Below, one piece after another: positions 44,586-56,511 of a stretch of DNA of 64,000 nt. Within the stretch, counting starts at the first letter, position 1. Every line of letters starts with the position of its first letter. The DNA lies in the NCBI GenBank assembly GCA_026214975.1, contig JAOBSW010000692.1, forward strand, positions 1 through 64,000, given 5' to 3'. A model generated the notes under the pieces. It ran no database searches and had not been told where the DNA came from. It worked only from the letters and a program-made list of their open reading frames with translations. The position numbers and the translations under genes are program-made. Source of the stretch: Gentiana macrophylla (Eukaryota; Streptophyta; Magnoliopsida; Gentianales; Gentianaceae).

Positions 44586-46325
44586 GTGTATAATGTGAAG
44601 GTCAAGGATATCCACAGATACCTTATTCGTCTTCTTTACAAAAAAAAAAATTTCACTCAATTACGTGTGAGTATCACGACATTATGTGTAGAATTTATGG
44701 TGACTACCCACAGGAGCACCTTATTTTCTTGTGTATACTCTACTCTTATGCAAGTGTTGTTTAACTTACCCTCATTAAATATTTTGTATCTCAATTTAGC
44801 CACAAGAAGTACCCATCTTCTTGAAATAATACATACATACATTCGTGGACCTTTTGATGATCCCACCTTTGGAGGAGAAAAGTATTTTATCACCCTTATC
44901 GATGAATATTCACGTTATTGTTATATATACTTGTTGCATGATAAATCTCAATCCGTGGACACTTTACAAATGTTGATAACTAAAGTCGAGAGGCAACAAG
45001 ATAGAAAGGTGAAAATCATAACGTTGGATAGAGGTGTGGAAGGTATGACGAAACAGGACAACATCCTGGACCTTTTGCAAAAATTCTCCAAAAGATGGAA
45101 TTATTGCTCAATACACAACGCCTGGATCTCCATGGCGGAATGGTGTAGCAGAAAGACAGAATCATACATTTATGGAAATGGTTAGATCTATGATGAGTCA
45201 TGCTAATGCCTATATCATTGTGGATGGATGCTTTACGTACAATTGTTTAAATTTCAAATAGGATTCCCAGTAAGGCAGTTCCAACAAGCAGATATTGATA
45301 AGAATTTTTTTGATTTACTTTCTCCTGAAAATATTTTACCTCATAAATATCGTAGAGAGTTTAGAATAAAAATTAGTTTCAATTCCAAAAATACGAATAA
45401 AATCTAGGATTTTGCACCGCGAACAACTGTAGTCAATTTGTTGACAAACATAAGCATAAAGAGAATAATGAATTTGTGGAAAGGGTGGAAACTAATTTGA
45501 AGCATCTCCAAATATGAGGATGTCCAGCTGAGGCTAGAATTTACAATCCACAAGTAAAGAAATTGGTATTTAGAACAAATAGTGGTTACTTCAAGGTTAC
45601 CCAAAAAGTCCAAAGGATATAGGTTTTATTGTCCTAACCATATTACAAGAATTGTTGAAATCGGTAATGCTATATTCTATAAAAATGGCAAAATCAGTGG
45701 GAGTGATATAATTCATGATGTTATCATAAAGGAAATAAGGGTACTCGTCCCTTTTAACCATATTCCGAAAAGTATTGGAAATCTCCCATTGTTGAACCGT
45801 TGAACAATGAAGAAAATCCAATAAATGATCAACAACTTCATGATGAGATCATCGCCAATGCAAATAGTAATGAAGCACCACAAGAACCAATATTAAGAAG
45901 ATCTCAAAGACAAAGGAGATCTGCTATTCCTGATGATTATATGCTTTGTCAAGTAGAATATGAACAAGGGACAAGTAAAGATCCGGTTTCGTTTTCACAA
46001 GCCATTAAGGATGTTATTTCTAGTTAGTGGATTGATGCCATGAAAGATGAATTGAAATCTATGGATAAAAATCAAGTATGGGAAGTCATTCAATCACCTT
46101 CAGGACACAAACCAGTTGGCTGTAAATAGGTCTTCAAGACCAAGCGCGACTGTAATGGTAATATTGAACAATATAAAGCCCGACTTGTTGCCAGAAGTTT
46201 CAATCAGAAAGAAGGCATTGATTATAATAAGACTTTTTCCCCTGTGTCCAGGAAAGACTCCTTTAGAATTATCATGGAACTAGTAGCTCTTTATGATCTC
46301 GAGTTACAACAGGTGGATGTGAAAA
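44586..46325 (+). pseudogene. copia integrase and reverse transcriptase N-terminus, broken
   Basis: The frame 44,586-45,185 contains 'LLEIIHTYIRGPFDDPTFGG' and 'FITLIDEYSRYCYIYLLHDKSQSVDTLQM', the integrase core with the first Asp altered (Tyr in 'HTYI' where families have Asp). The second Asp region reads 'ITLDRGVEG' in place of 'SDRGGEY', and the Glu region is frameshifted ('NAWISMAEWCSRKTE'). 'KSKGYRFYCPNHITRIVE' follows at 45,605. The linker frame (45,800-46,027) ends in TAG at 46,025, and reverse transcriptase continues with 'WIDAMKDELKSMDKNQVWEV' to 'LQQVDVKT' at 46,325, with a second TAG in 'GCK*VFK'. Confidence 0.75.
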
Positions 46326-46510
46326 CACTACTACAAAAAGGGTATATTAGGACACAAAATTTGGGACATTTTAAAAGAAACGCCCTATCAGGCGGCTGAA
46401 GAGGCGTTTCACTTTAGGGTGCATTTGCTACAAAAATTACTTTTTAATTCAATATTGGTCTTAACAATAAATGCGGTTAAAAACGTCTCATCAGTCCTCT
46501 TTTATATTTT

Positions 46511-49185
46511 TCAATTTGTTTTTAAATTTTTGGCTAAAATAAACAAATGGGCAACTTTCCTAAATCTTTTTAGTGCTGGTATCATTTTCCCTCCTGAAGC
46601 TTTTCCATTCATTTCTCCTATAGCTAGGGCATTATCGTTCCCAGAGACTCTCATTCCGCAAAATCGACCCATAATCGGAACCATACTGCGTTCTCCCACT
46701 TTGATCTTCCGCTCCGTAATCCTCATGTACACCAACCTAGGAAGCAGCGGTCCGAAATCTTCACAGGCCCTGGTTTTTTTTGTGTGTGTGTGGCTAGTTT
46801 CAATTCATAGCTCCAATGGATGAAAAATGGAAGGTATATATTTTTTTTCCAAAATTGCTATTATTTCTAGTACTGTAAATGATATTATTGTGGTTATTTT
46901 TCCAAAAGAAGTGAATGGTTGATCGGAGATTGTTTAAAGTTGCTTGCTTTTTTAATTGAATTTGAGGAATGTTTTGATAGCTAAAGCAGATATATTTACC
47001 ATATGCTTCATATTACTTTTACACTAAGTGGGATGCTCAAGTATTGAATGTTTAACAAGTTTAATTGAATGTAATGTATGTGTTTCTTTTAAGGTGTTTC
47101 TCCTCTTTATCTGTTTTGGTTGCGGTGTGAAAATATGTCAGGTTGATGCCAAAGAACTACCGAAATCAACAAGACCTAGCCGTGGAACTTTTTTTCTGCT
47201 AAAAGAGGTATAATATTCATTTACTTCTACTAGTCATGATTCTTTGAAAATAGGCTGTCAAGGCAGACTCGAGTCCAATCTCAGTTATTAGCTTTTGGAA
47301 AAGGTTCCGGTTCAGTTGGAGTATGGATTTTGGATATAAATTCTGGGAACATTGAGAAAACTGAACCTTCCAATCTACATGAGCACATTGTAATTGGGAT
47401 TAGTTTGTGAGTAAGTTATTGAAAAGGTAATGGCTAACTTTAACTTTTATTTTTGGAAAATTGAGATTACAAGTTTAACATGAGAATTTGGTGGAAAATG
47501 ATTGTGCAAATTTGCAAACCGTGTAATGTTTAGGAAGCTTGATACATCTTGTTTTTCGTGGAGCTTCATTCGTCCAGTGTTGTATTTACATTACCATGTC
47601 TTAGGTAGTTAGGCATGGCTCACTCAGTGCTAAAGCCTTTACCATTTTATTTTCATTTGTAGGCTGATTTTCCTAAGTGGTATGAATTTCCTTTTAAATT
47701 CATATCACATCGGCATGTCTAGTGTTTTATTAGCTTGAAGTCCTTGTAGTTTTTTTTTTTTGGTTGAAATTGTAGTATTCTTGTTCCTCCTTCAGAGCAA
47801 ACCATCTAAAATGAGCTGATGAGCTTTTCTTTCCTTTATCGGTCTCATTTTGAGTGGCTTGTTTCTTGTTTCTCGTGAGTCCTTTATTTTCTCTCCTTGG
47901 TAATTGCGTGGCCCAATAATATTTTGATTTCACAATTTCGGTGACATTAAAGTATGTTGGAGCTCACCTGCCTTACGTTTTATATTTGACTTTTGTTCTT
48001 ACTCACTTTTGCAAATTTAAGTAATAACAAGAGTAGTTACTTTTGTTGTGATGTGTTTCATCTTGCTTATTCCATTGTCATGTCAACTTATAAGTATTGA
48101 ACATCATGTCTTTGTTAACATGTTCCTTGGGCATCAGCCTTATTTTTCTCGAGCAAAAATGGATAATCTGCTATTTTAAATTATAGAAGTATGAACTCTC
48201 AAATTTCCTTATCGGTATGAACTTCTTCCTTCCCACGAGGAGTTTAAAATTATGTATGCTAATGATTTTTTCTGAGCAAAAAGTCCTACATATAGATAGG
48301 AATGACTATTTCATTTCCGTAAAGCAAGATGATTCATCGATCAGTGTGTCTATTAGGATATCCATGCTTTTACTTGTAAAATACAGTGGGTGTTGATAGG
48401 CATGGTTGCTAATTGTCAGGACCAACTTACTGATAACTTTGAGTTTTAAGTTGATTGTTATTTGAGTCTTCTACTAGCTGAGATATCTTCTTAGTTATGC
48501 TTCACTTTCTGCATTTAGGATTGTGATATTTTAACATGTTTATTTAATTTAATTTGAGGTTCTGTTTCCTAATCCGGAAATTTTTTTACGGATAAAGTTG
48601 GTCCTGTTCTTCATCCTATATTGACATGGTTAATCGAGAATTCGAGATATTAGATCTAGGTGGGGTGAAAAGCTTGCCTATGATAATTATGTCGGTTTAA
48701 CTCCTTCCTTCTACTATGGAATGACATGAATTAACCTTTTGCCTTTAATGGTCCAGATGCAAAGAAACATGTAAAAAAATGCTTTGCTTTAAATTATCCC
48801 TTCCAAATTGACTGATAGCTTTTTCTCTACTTCCCGAATGGTTGTATATATTTTATGTTCTTTTGGAAATGTCACACCATTTTTGATTTAGTTATGAATC
48901 AATCTTTACCATCTGTCTTAACCTTAGGTTTAGTAAAGAACTTGTTTTAGTAGTCAGTTCTTAAGACTGTTTTTGTGAAGGTCAGTATATCTGATTAAGT
49001 CTTGGTGACTTGAACCATGATATGCTTAGTATCATCTTGTAATGTGCCATAACAAATACGCATTTCAACCTGTTATGTAAACGTTAATTACTGCCAAAAT
49101 ATCGTGGTTGAAGAGCTCAAGCTTATCTGAAAACTTTTTCCAATTGCAGGGCAAGCATTTGTGTGATGGGCATATCTTTCCTTGA
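46511..49185. pseudogene. Exon-like segments inside the CACTA element, origin unknown
   Basis: Candidates: a minus-strand frame 46,735-46,511 ('RITERKIKVGERSMVPIMG' in its first part); a plus-strand exon at 47,142-47,207 bounded by GTCAG and GTATAA ('VDAKELPKSTRPSRGTFFLL'); a plus-strand frame at 47,262-47,405 ('LLAFGKGSGSVGVWILDINS'); and a plus-strand end exon after TTGCAG at 49,149 ('GKHLCDGHIF', then stop at 49,185). I cannot assign them to a family or prove that they form one transcript. Long AT-rich gaps between them look like introns. They could also be chance frames. Confidence 0.3.
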
Positions 49186-50499
49186 GCTTCTTACAACAGT
49201 ACAACCTAGAATTTTTAACTGAAGACTGGAAAAAAAGGGAAATCAGGTTTTATTAAAGTGAAAAGTTGCATGACTTTGGTTCCTTTGATTCACATTGGGA
49301 TATTATGTTTAAAAGTTTGTTGCTCTTTCTTTGTGGGATAATATACAGTCTCTGCATTCGCTAGCCTGAAGAACCTATTGATCTTTTATGATGGATGTAA
49401 TGCATATGTGCCATATGTTTGATGTAGACGTATTAGGTTTGGTTAGTGTAATTGTCTTTCTCTGTTATGTTTGTTATTTTCTTGATGTGGTTTTATCATT
49501 GTTTATGATCCCAGAGTTGTATGTTTCTTTATCCAAGGATGATGTTGAAGCTAAAATTTCACTCATGGTTGGCATAAATACACACTTAGCTGTGATGACT
49601 TCACATAAAACTGGATAAATTTATTATAAGTTTCTCATGGTAACTTTTTAACTTGGTAGATTGAGAGTTTTGTCCTCGATCATGGTTCTTGGCACGGACA
49701 TGAAGAAAGGAGTGAGAAATTCTATATTTTGACGTGCAATGTGTCACTTGAATAATAAAAGAGGTGATATATGTCAAATCACATACTTTCAATTGCATCT
49801 AAATGCATTTTGCTTTGGATATTCACATTTTTTTCCTTTTCCCCATTGAGATAAATTCATGATTTTTCTACTCATATGTGGTCCTATTTGATAGGTTGCT
49901 AATTGTTGACCGAACATAATGTCTTATCGTAATATTTAGTCTGCTTTTGGTTAATGACAATGGCAACTAAATATATTCGCAAGCATCTCTTGGTATGTCG
50001 CCTATTGTGATTTTTTTTTTACTTCCTCTTTTTCCCTTGTCCCTTGTTTGTAGCTAATGATTCTTTATTTTATGAATTGGTGTTATGCATTTAGATTTTT
50101 TCTTTCATAATTGTTGTTACTCATTTTGTAGGTGATTGTTGATGATGGATGAGACTATTGACAATGGTGGGATAACAACCTACAAGAACCAATGATGATG
50201 AAGGAGATTGCTCATTTTGTAGGTTGATATGCCATTAGAAGTTCTAATGTATATTTTGATTTATGCTTTATGCTACTTGGGCTAAGTATCTTTTGACTAC
50301 TTGATGTAATGTAAGATTACTTGACGATATTCAACTATATGCACTTATGATATATATGTATGTCTATTTAAGTCTTCTTGGTATGATTGTTGTTTGCTTA
50401 AGTACGTGTTTAGCTGTTTGATTGAATGATTCAGAATGTCATAATAGGTGAGCATTGGAATGACCTGATTGGTCTGGAATGTAGGTGCATTTATTGCCT

Positions 50500-50745
50500 A
50501 TTGGGGCGCTTCAAAACGCCTTAATTGAGTTCTGTTGACCGTTATATTTCACACATGTTAAGGCTTTTTGAACCGCCCTATCAGGGCTTTGTGAGGGCGT
50601 TTTCCTGGAATCCTATAACGACTAAAGAAAACGCCTTTTAAGCCTATTACAACGTCGACAGAAAGGGCGTTCCTTCAAAACGCCCTTAGTTTAAAAACGC
50701 CCCAATAGAAGTATATATAGGGCGTTTCAAAACGCCCTTAAAAGC
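50500..50745. repeat. CACTA subterminal repeat cluster
   Basis: At least eight AAAACGCC/GGGCGTTTT words in either orientation, including a near-perfect palindrome AGGGCGTTTCAAAACGCCCT at 50,719-50,738. Such clusters bind the element's own DNA-binding protein in known CACTA elements. Confidence 0.7.
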
Positions 50746-50797
50746 CTTTTTTGTAGTAGTGAAACAATCTTTCTGGATGTAGACTTAAAAGAAAAAG

Positions 50798-50974
50798 TAG
50801 GGCTGAGCAGAAAACCCAATGAACCCAATTCAACCCAAAACCCAAACCGAACCAACCCAAAACCCAAACCAATTGAAACCCAAATTTTTTTGGGTTGGGT
50901 TTTGACCCAACCAAAAACATTTTGGGTTGGTTTGGTTTTTTTTTTATTTTTTTCCGGGTTGACCTAACCTAACC

Positions 50975-51039
<65 letters not shown>

Positions 51040-51540
51040 TTCCATCCAAAGTAAAATGATGTTATCATATTCACGATATCACTTCATTTTCAGTTTCGGT
51101 CTACAATTCTTTGACCTTTCTCTGGAAAAAAGAATCCGCGTATGTATTTTTATGTATGACTAATGGTCATTAATTATTATCTTTATATGTTGTTGGTTGT
51201 TATATGTTGTTGGACTCTTAATTATCAAATTTTAACATTTTCTTTCCTAAAAAAGTTGTTTCTATAACGATTATTGTTATGAACATATGACATGGAACTC
51301 GTTTGGATATATATACATGTGTGTGGATTTTATAGCATAAAAGTGTTATTAATAAAGATGCATGTTTTATGGATGAAACCCGAAACCCAACCCAAACAAA
51401 CCCGAAACCAACCCGAACCAACCCATTGGGTTTTATAGTCATTTGGTTTGGTTTGGGTTAGTTTTTTCTTGAACCAACCCGACTTATACTATGTAAAAAC
51501 CCAACCCAAGTCGACCCAACCCAACCCAAGCTCAGCCCTA
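50798..51540. mobile_element. 743-bp hAT-type MITE with long inverted repeats
   Basis: Ends TAGGGCTGAGC and GCTCAGCCCTA, exact inverted repeats, with an 8-bp duplication AGAAAAAG on both sides (50,790-50,797 and 51,541-51,548), diagnostic of hAT. About 150 bp at each end are AACCCAAACC/GGTTTGGGTT repeats that can pair with each other. The centre has a TA microsatellite (50,980-51,036) and AT-rich DNA. It encodes nothing. Confidence 0.9.
50980..51036. repeat. (TA)n microsatellite inside the hAT MITE
   Basis: About 28 TA units. Confidence 0.9.
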
Positions 51541-51548
51541 AGAAAAAG

Positions 51549-52230
51549 TCTATATGCGTCACCCTAAAGATTTCATTGTTGACAGTCATGAAGACATGGT
51601 CTGCAAGCTTAAGAAATCAATGAACTGAAACAAGCTTTGATGTAATGGTACTTAAAGTTTCATGATACCATTACTGTTTTCGGTTTCAATGAGAACACAA
51701 CCGACCCTTGCATATACCTCAAGATCAGTGGGAGTATGTTCATATTTTTGATTCTGTATATTGGTGATCTATCATTGGCCAGCAGTGATCTTGGTGTATT
51801 ACATGAAACCAAGGCCGATCTCTACAAGAACTTTAAAGGAACAGGAATTACATGCTCACATACTGAAAATCAGGACACCCACAGGTGACTGGAAAGCTGC
51901 TAAGAAAGTACTGAGATATTTAAAGGAACAGGAATTACATGCTCACATACTGAAAATCAGAACACCCGCAGGTGATTGGTTATTCAGACTTGGATTTTGG
52001 AGGATAAACTGACACCAAGACTTTGTACTCTTGGCTATGTGTATCTTCTAAACGGAGGTGCTGTATCACGGAAAAGCCAACATTCATAGTTGACATACTC
52101 ATCCACCATGAAAGTATAGTACGTGGCATGTTATGAGGCTGCCATCTAGGGGACATGGATCCTCTAAGCATGACTTGATATCTAAGGGACCAAAACACAT
52201 GGACCTTAAATATCAATTACTGAAGCAAGA
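51549..52230 (+). pseudogene. copia reverse transcriptase end and RNase H, broken
   Basis: The plus strand resumes with 'VYMRHPKDFIVDSHEDMVCKLKKS' (51,549). The active-site segment is altered ('FLILYIGDLSLASSDLG', 51,740-51,795, where families have Y-V-D-D). A 61-bp piece is duplicated (51,832-51,892 and 51,919-51,979). The RNase H pieces 'GYSDLDFG' (51,978) and 'GYVYLLNGGAVS' with 'YVACYEAA' (52,035-52,145) are spread over frames with several stops. Confidence 0.65.
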
Positions 52231-52273
52231 TGTTAGAAGATAATTGATCGTCAATAAACACAAATGGACAAAT

Positions 52274-53699
52274 TGTCTCGGATTTTATGCTAAACGAAAT
52301 ATAACAAGTAATAAAATAAATCCGGTTTACCCCAAGTGCAGGGATCGTAGTATAATGATTAAAACCGGAGTCGAACTCACAGGGAATCGTCTTTGTCTAG
52401 TTTGATTAATTTTCCTAAAGTTGTCACGAGAAGTAAAAACGTCATATCCTAAACAATTTAAAGACTACAACTAAAATAACAAAACAAAATGAACTAGTAA
52501 TGAAAACAATAAAGTTAAATCGATGTAAGATTAAAAATCTAAAGCCGAAGATAGTTCTTGAACCGAATAACTAAAATAATTCTATTCTATAAACTAAATA
52601 AAAATTATAAAATTGCTATGGTGATAACAAATGATTTTTTTCAATAAATTTAACAACGAACAAGCAATGATCCACCGATCCCGCAACCCTCAATTTCTTC
52701 TCTAAGGTTGTCTAGTGATGATTTAATAAGAATTGTGGTTCACCTATCATAAGTATGAATTTCTAACATCTTAGAAAAATTCACCTATCAATCTTTTTCG
52801 TCCCTTGATCCTAAAGATTAACGCTTTAATTATCAAGGTGTGAAATTTATCAATCTTGTAACCTAGATATTCAACCTAACAACTATCGTTAATTAGATTA
52901 AAAATCCAATCTTTACTATGGTGATCTTAGTTTAACAACGATTCTCATCAAATATTAAACATCAAACAACAATACATTCATCATTGAAATTGCATAATAA
53001 CAATAAAAACATAGAAAAGATACAATCTCATTAAAACTCACAAACAATCCAAATAGTCGAAATTAAGATGCTGCAACGATCGGTTTCACAAAGCTCATTC
53101 AAGAAAGCCTCAGCCTCTGACCATCGTCACACCGGAGCAAAATAAAATAAAAAATAAAAAAAAAACAAAAAAAAAAACACTGGTCGACCGAGTGTCAGGG
53201 TTCGGTCGACCGAGCCCTACACTTTTTTTTTTTGCTTTTTCTTGTCGCCTCTGTTCTCCAGATGCTTTTTCGTGTCTTCTCTGTTCCAATGACTGCGTCC
53301 TTTTATAACCTTCTTCAAGCTAGGGTAATAATTATCCTATTTCCTTTTCTTTAAAAATAAAAACTAAACCCTAATAAAAATATAATAATTCCAATTTTGT
53401 CCTTCTAGATAAGTCTTCAAATAAAATGTTGTTCGAAATCCTTCAGCTCGTTGACTCGTTCCACGATATGCTCGTCGTACCTACAACATAATAAAAACGT
53501 GCAAAGTGTAACATCACATATATAAATAGATAATTGCTAATAAAATCACGTAAATAACCCAACTTTGCACTCTAATACTTTTCAACTTCATTCTTTCAAT
53601 AAATCCATTAAACACTTAATTTTCTATAAAAATTAATAAAATACCAAGGATATTGTTACTTAAATAATGTAATATAAATCGTAAAAATCACCGTAAACA
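52274..53699 (-). repeat. 3' LTR of element A
   Basis: The upper edge is well placed: the minus strand reads a polypurine tract and then TGTTTACGG. I place the lower edge at TGTCTCGG (52,274), which makes a near-inverted repeat with that start; it is less certain. It contains a TATA box (TATAAAA, minus, at 53,301-53,307), and downstream of it two GGTCGACCGAG words (53,184-53,213). Confidence 0.55.
53301..53307 (-). promoter_or_regulatory. TATA box in LTR A
   Basis: GGTTATAAAAGGACG on the minus strand; about 390 bp inside the LTR start. Confidence 0.5.
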
Positions 53700-53713
53700 A
53701 CTCCCCCATTTTA
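53700..53713 (-). other. Polypurine tract of element A
   Basis: AAAATGGGGGAGT on the minus strand, preceded by GACGAGCAAAAGC, a combination typical of Athila/Tat 3' ends. Confidence 0.7.
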
Positions 53714-54179
53714 GCTTTTGCTCGTCCGAGCAAGACAAAACAAGACCAAGGCTTAGATTTACTTAGTACCACAAAGTTCCAACCAAAAAGAATAAATATA
53801 GACATCTTCAGCAAGTATACAACGTATTTAATAAGTTAGAGGATCACCCCGGTGTGTGTGCAGAGCCATATAAAATTTCCACTAAGTCCAAACTTGAAAC
53901 TTTCCAAGCAACTAGCAAATACCCATCTAAACTAGAAAAAGATGATGATACTTATAACATGTGCCCCACAAAACGTAACATGTCCTGAAAAGGATGATAG
54001 AATGTGTTTAGGATCTTTCTGACATACTCAAAGGATATTCCCTACAACATGCCTGTCGGTTTATACTGGGTATAAGATAGGCAATAACTAAGTCTTCCAC
54101 TTATTCATACCACTTTACTTACGTAAGTTGATTCAATTAACTTTCACATACAAACGCACATCAGAATGAGCTATTGCCC

Positions 54180-54326
54180 GTCATAGTAGAATAGGACATT
54201 CGGGATATGCCTTACCTTACTCAAATCATAAGGCAGCTTCTTCTGACTGTCGTGAGCTTTTGGTCATCATAGTGGTATAGGACATTCGTGGTACGCCCTA
54301 CCTCACTCCAATCATCGACCAGCTTC
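54180..54326. repeat. Two diverged tandem copies of a ~61-bp unit in element A
   Basis: GTCATAGTAGAATAGGACAT...CAGCTTC (54,180-54,240) and CATCATAGTGGTATAGGACA...CAGCTTC (54,265-54,326). Confidence 0.7.
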
Positions 54327-54785
54327 CGACACACCCAATTTTTTCATTATTTTAACAACAACTTCCCAAGCACAGTAGTTACGTTTCACTTATCACATTC
54401 AAACCTAGGACATTCACATTATGTCATACTCTGATTCTAAATACAAACTATTATAATTACCATGACACGTACATTAGCACTAAGCACAGAATACTTATAA
54501 GATGATCAAATGTTACTAATCTAAATGGGTACACTGACTTTTATAATTTATAGCTCGTCATTTAACATGGCTACGTGAATGTATGTCGGGTGAGACATCC
54601 GACCTACTAAACATACAAGATAAAGCATCAATGACTGTAATATGCCACGGTTGGAAACCACAACAGTAGTAAGGCAAACAAAATATGAACTTGCTCGGAA
54701 CAAAAACAAGAAATTTTAAATTTTTTCAAGTTTTCAACTCTTTCTAAGCATGGTAATGGATTAAGCACAATTGTAGGTACATACA

Positions 54786-54812
54786 ACCCCTCCCCCACAC
54801 TTAAACAACAAC
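54786..54812 (-). other. Second polypurine-like tract in element A
   Basis: The minus strand reads GTTTAAGTGTGGGGGAGGGG, with GAGGACATG just before it. This is the same arrangement as a normal 3' polypurine tract, but 1.1 kb upstream of the LTR. Element B has a similar tract at 60,759-60,776. Confidence 0.5.
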
Positions 54813-55210
54813 ATGTCCTCATGTTGTGCAGAATTTAAGAATAAATAAAGTACTTAGCTGATTTGGTATAGAAAGTCGACCCGTTGGTCAGGCACAAGCA
54901 TGAAAAGGCCAACGCTCGAGATGTCATATGTAGTCCTTTTCAAAGAACGACTTCAATACTAGCTTGACAAAACAACTAAAAATGTACCGCACTACTTGAG
55001 AAACACGGAAATATCTCGGGAACACAGGGAATATAATACATCGCGCAAAAAAGTAACGATAGAGGATACTATAAAGTAGTAGGGCTAGATGCAACAAAAT
55101 GACAATGAGACACATAAACATAATGCTACAAAATGATATGAAAATATACTAATAATGCAAAGAATACTGGGATACACGAAGAAAATAGAAACACAAAACA
55201 CTAGCCCAAG

Positions 55211-55576
55211 CTAATCTTCATAGATGTCGCCCCAATCTACAATCCGGATTAGGCGACGAAGCATATCGATCGCAGGAGGGATGTCATATTCATCAGTAAG
55301 CATCGGGTCATTTAGAATCGTATACGGCCGTCCTAACGCACGTTGAAGGTCCTCAGTACTAAACTCTCCACCACCCACAGTGTGGGGTACAATGACAACA
55401 TAAGTAATGGTCCTGACGCGCGTGATGATATGGTAATCAACGTCAAGGATAAGCGTTCCTCCAGGTCCATCATCTAGAGTTATATGGCGGATTCTATGAA
55501 TGAATGAGATCTCATACGGGGGAACTCCGTAATCCATTTCAAAACAAAGCCGAACTGAAGCAGATTCATACAACAC
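55211..55576 (-). CDS. Extra ORF downstream of pol in element A, unrecognised
   Basis: A 121-residue acidic frame beginning 'MLYESASVRLCFEMDYGVPP' and ending 'VDWGDIYED'. Athila/Tat elements often have an additional ORF between integrase and the 3' LTR; position and orientation fit. I recognise no domain. The start is simply the first Met in the frame; a longer ancestral ORF may be cut at the TA microsatellite 65 bp upstream. Confidence 0.4.
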   Translation of the reverse strand: MLYESASVRLCFEMDYGVPPYEISFIHRIRHITLDDGPGGTLILDVDYHIITRVRTITYVVIVPHTVGGGEFSTEDLQRALGRPYTILNDPMLTDEYDIPPAIDMLRRLIRIVDWGDIYED

Positions 55577-55636
55577 TCTTATTAGACTTAAAACTAAAAC
55601 ACATAAACCAAAGACAAAAGAGTAATTGAAAAATGA

Positions 55637-55640
<4 letters not shown>

Positions 55641-55680
<40 letters not shown>
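55641..55680. repeat. (TA)n microsatellite
   Basis: Twenty TA units, between the end of pol and the extra ORF of element A. Confidence 0.9.
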
Positions 55681-55682
<2 letters not shown>

Positions 55683-56511
55683 ATGCCCCCTAGTGACACT
55701 ATTGGTTTATGTCGTTGGCTCGACAATCTTCTTATTCAGCCCGGGACGGGCCATTTAACCTTCCTTCCGGCCACTACTTCGTGTAAGCTCCGATAATTTG
55801 TGTGGCCACAAAAACAACATCTAACACATGGGGTTAGGTTCTCATCGCTTTCCAATCGCTTCTTAATCTTCCTCATTGTCGACCTTTTCTTCTTGATTTC
55901 TTCTTTAACTTGGCCTCCCTTTCATACTCTTCCATGTCCCAACTCCTCGCCATAACTTGCTCGACCAAGCCAACGCCGTCATCCTCGGAAAACAAGTCGG
56001 GCGAGAATTCTTCAAGATCATTGACTTTGACCATACCACACCCGAGGATGTTGAGGAAATGAATAATCAAAGGTTTTTCTTTAGTCGACCAATATAGTGC
56101 TTGCACCTTTGACCATTTACTCTAAATGGTCTGGTCACCATGACCTCTCACTCTAAAACACCTCCGGGAATAATTTGAAGAATTTTCAAGGGGCCGGACC
56201 AACGCGTCCTCAACTTCCCAGGAAACAGATGTAACCTGGAATTATAAAGTAAGACTTGCTCCCCAACTTGAAATTCTCGCTTGATTTTAGCATCATGAAG
56301 GAGTTTCATTCGCCCTTGCTAATCTCGGCACTCGTGAGGCCTAGAGTCTAAACTCATCCAATTCATGCAATCGCATCGATCGATGTTCACCACATGATCG
56401 GGCATCAAAGTTCAAGAACTTAATGGCCCAATACGCTTTATGCTCTAATTCGACGGCAAGTGGCACGGTTTTCCATACACCATCTCGACAGAGAGATGTA
56501 CCCATGGGGTT
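55683..56511 (-). pseudogene. End of gypsy pol and conserved spacer, element A
   Basis: In shifting minus-strand frames: 'AYKTPMGTSLCRDGVWKTVPLAVELEHKAYWAIKFLNF' (56,510-56,395), 'LRTRWSGPLKILQIIPGGVLE' (about 56,215-56,150) and 'SKWSKVQALYW' (56,125-56,090). These are the C-terminal blocks of Athila/Tat integrase. Frame 56,106-55,873 is its tail, ending in the basic 'KLKKKSRRKGRQ'. Several stops lie between. Below 55,730, GTCGAGCCAACGACATAAA is a spacer also present at 63,868-63,890 in element B. Confidence 0.65.

Larger units (their letters stand above)
46326..50761. mobile_element. 4.4-kb CACTA element carrying exon-like captured DNA
   Basis: Ends: CACTACTACAAAAAGGG at the left and its complement (CCTTTTTTGTAGTAGTG) at the right, with a 3-bp AAA duplication outside both (46,323-46,325 and 50,762-50,764). 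Subterminal repeats of AAAACGCCC/GGGCGTTTT occur at both ends, densely at 50,500-50,745. I find no TNP2- or TNPA-like protein, so it is non-autonomous. The interior has short frames flanked by splice-like signals (separate entry), so it may be a gene-capturing CACTA. It was inserted in copia reverse transcriptase between 'DVKT' and 'FLDVDLKEKV'. Confidence 0.85.
44586..52230 (+). mobile_element. Decayed Ty1/copia element interrupted by CACTA and hAT elements
   Basis: Plus-strand pol pieces: integrase (44,800-45,240), integrase C-terminus (45,582-45,803), linker and reverse transcriptase start (45,800-46,325), then after the CACTA element 36 bp more (50,762-50,797), then after the hAT element the rest of reverse transcriptase and RNase H (51,549-52,200). 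The frame reads straight through both insertion sites when each insertion and one copy of its target duplication are left out. LTRs were not identified. Confidence 0.75.

Noticed and set aside
53160..53235. A- and T-runs as a possible terminator or CRISPR-like spacing
   Set aside because: Plant LTR sequence; the two GGTCGACCGAG words are not a spaced array.
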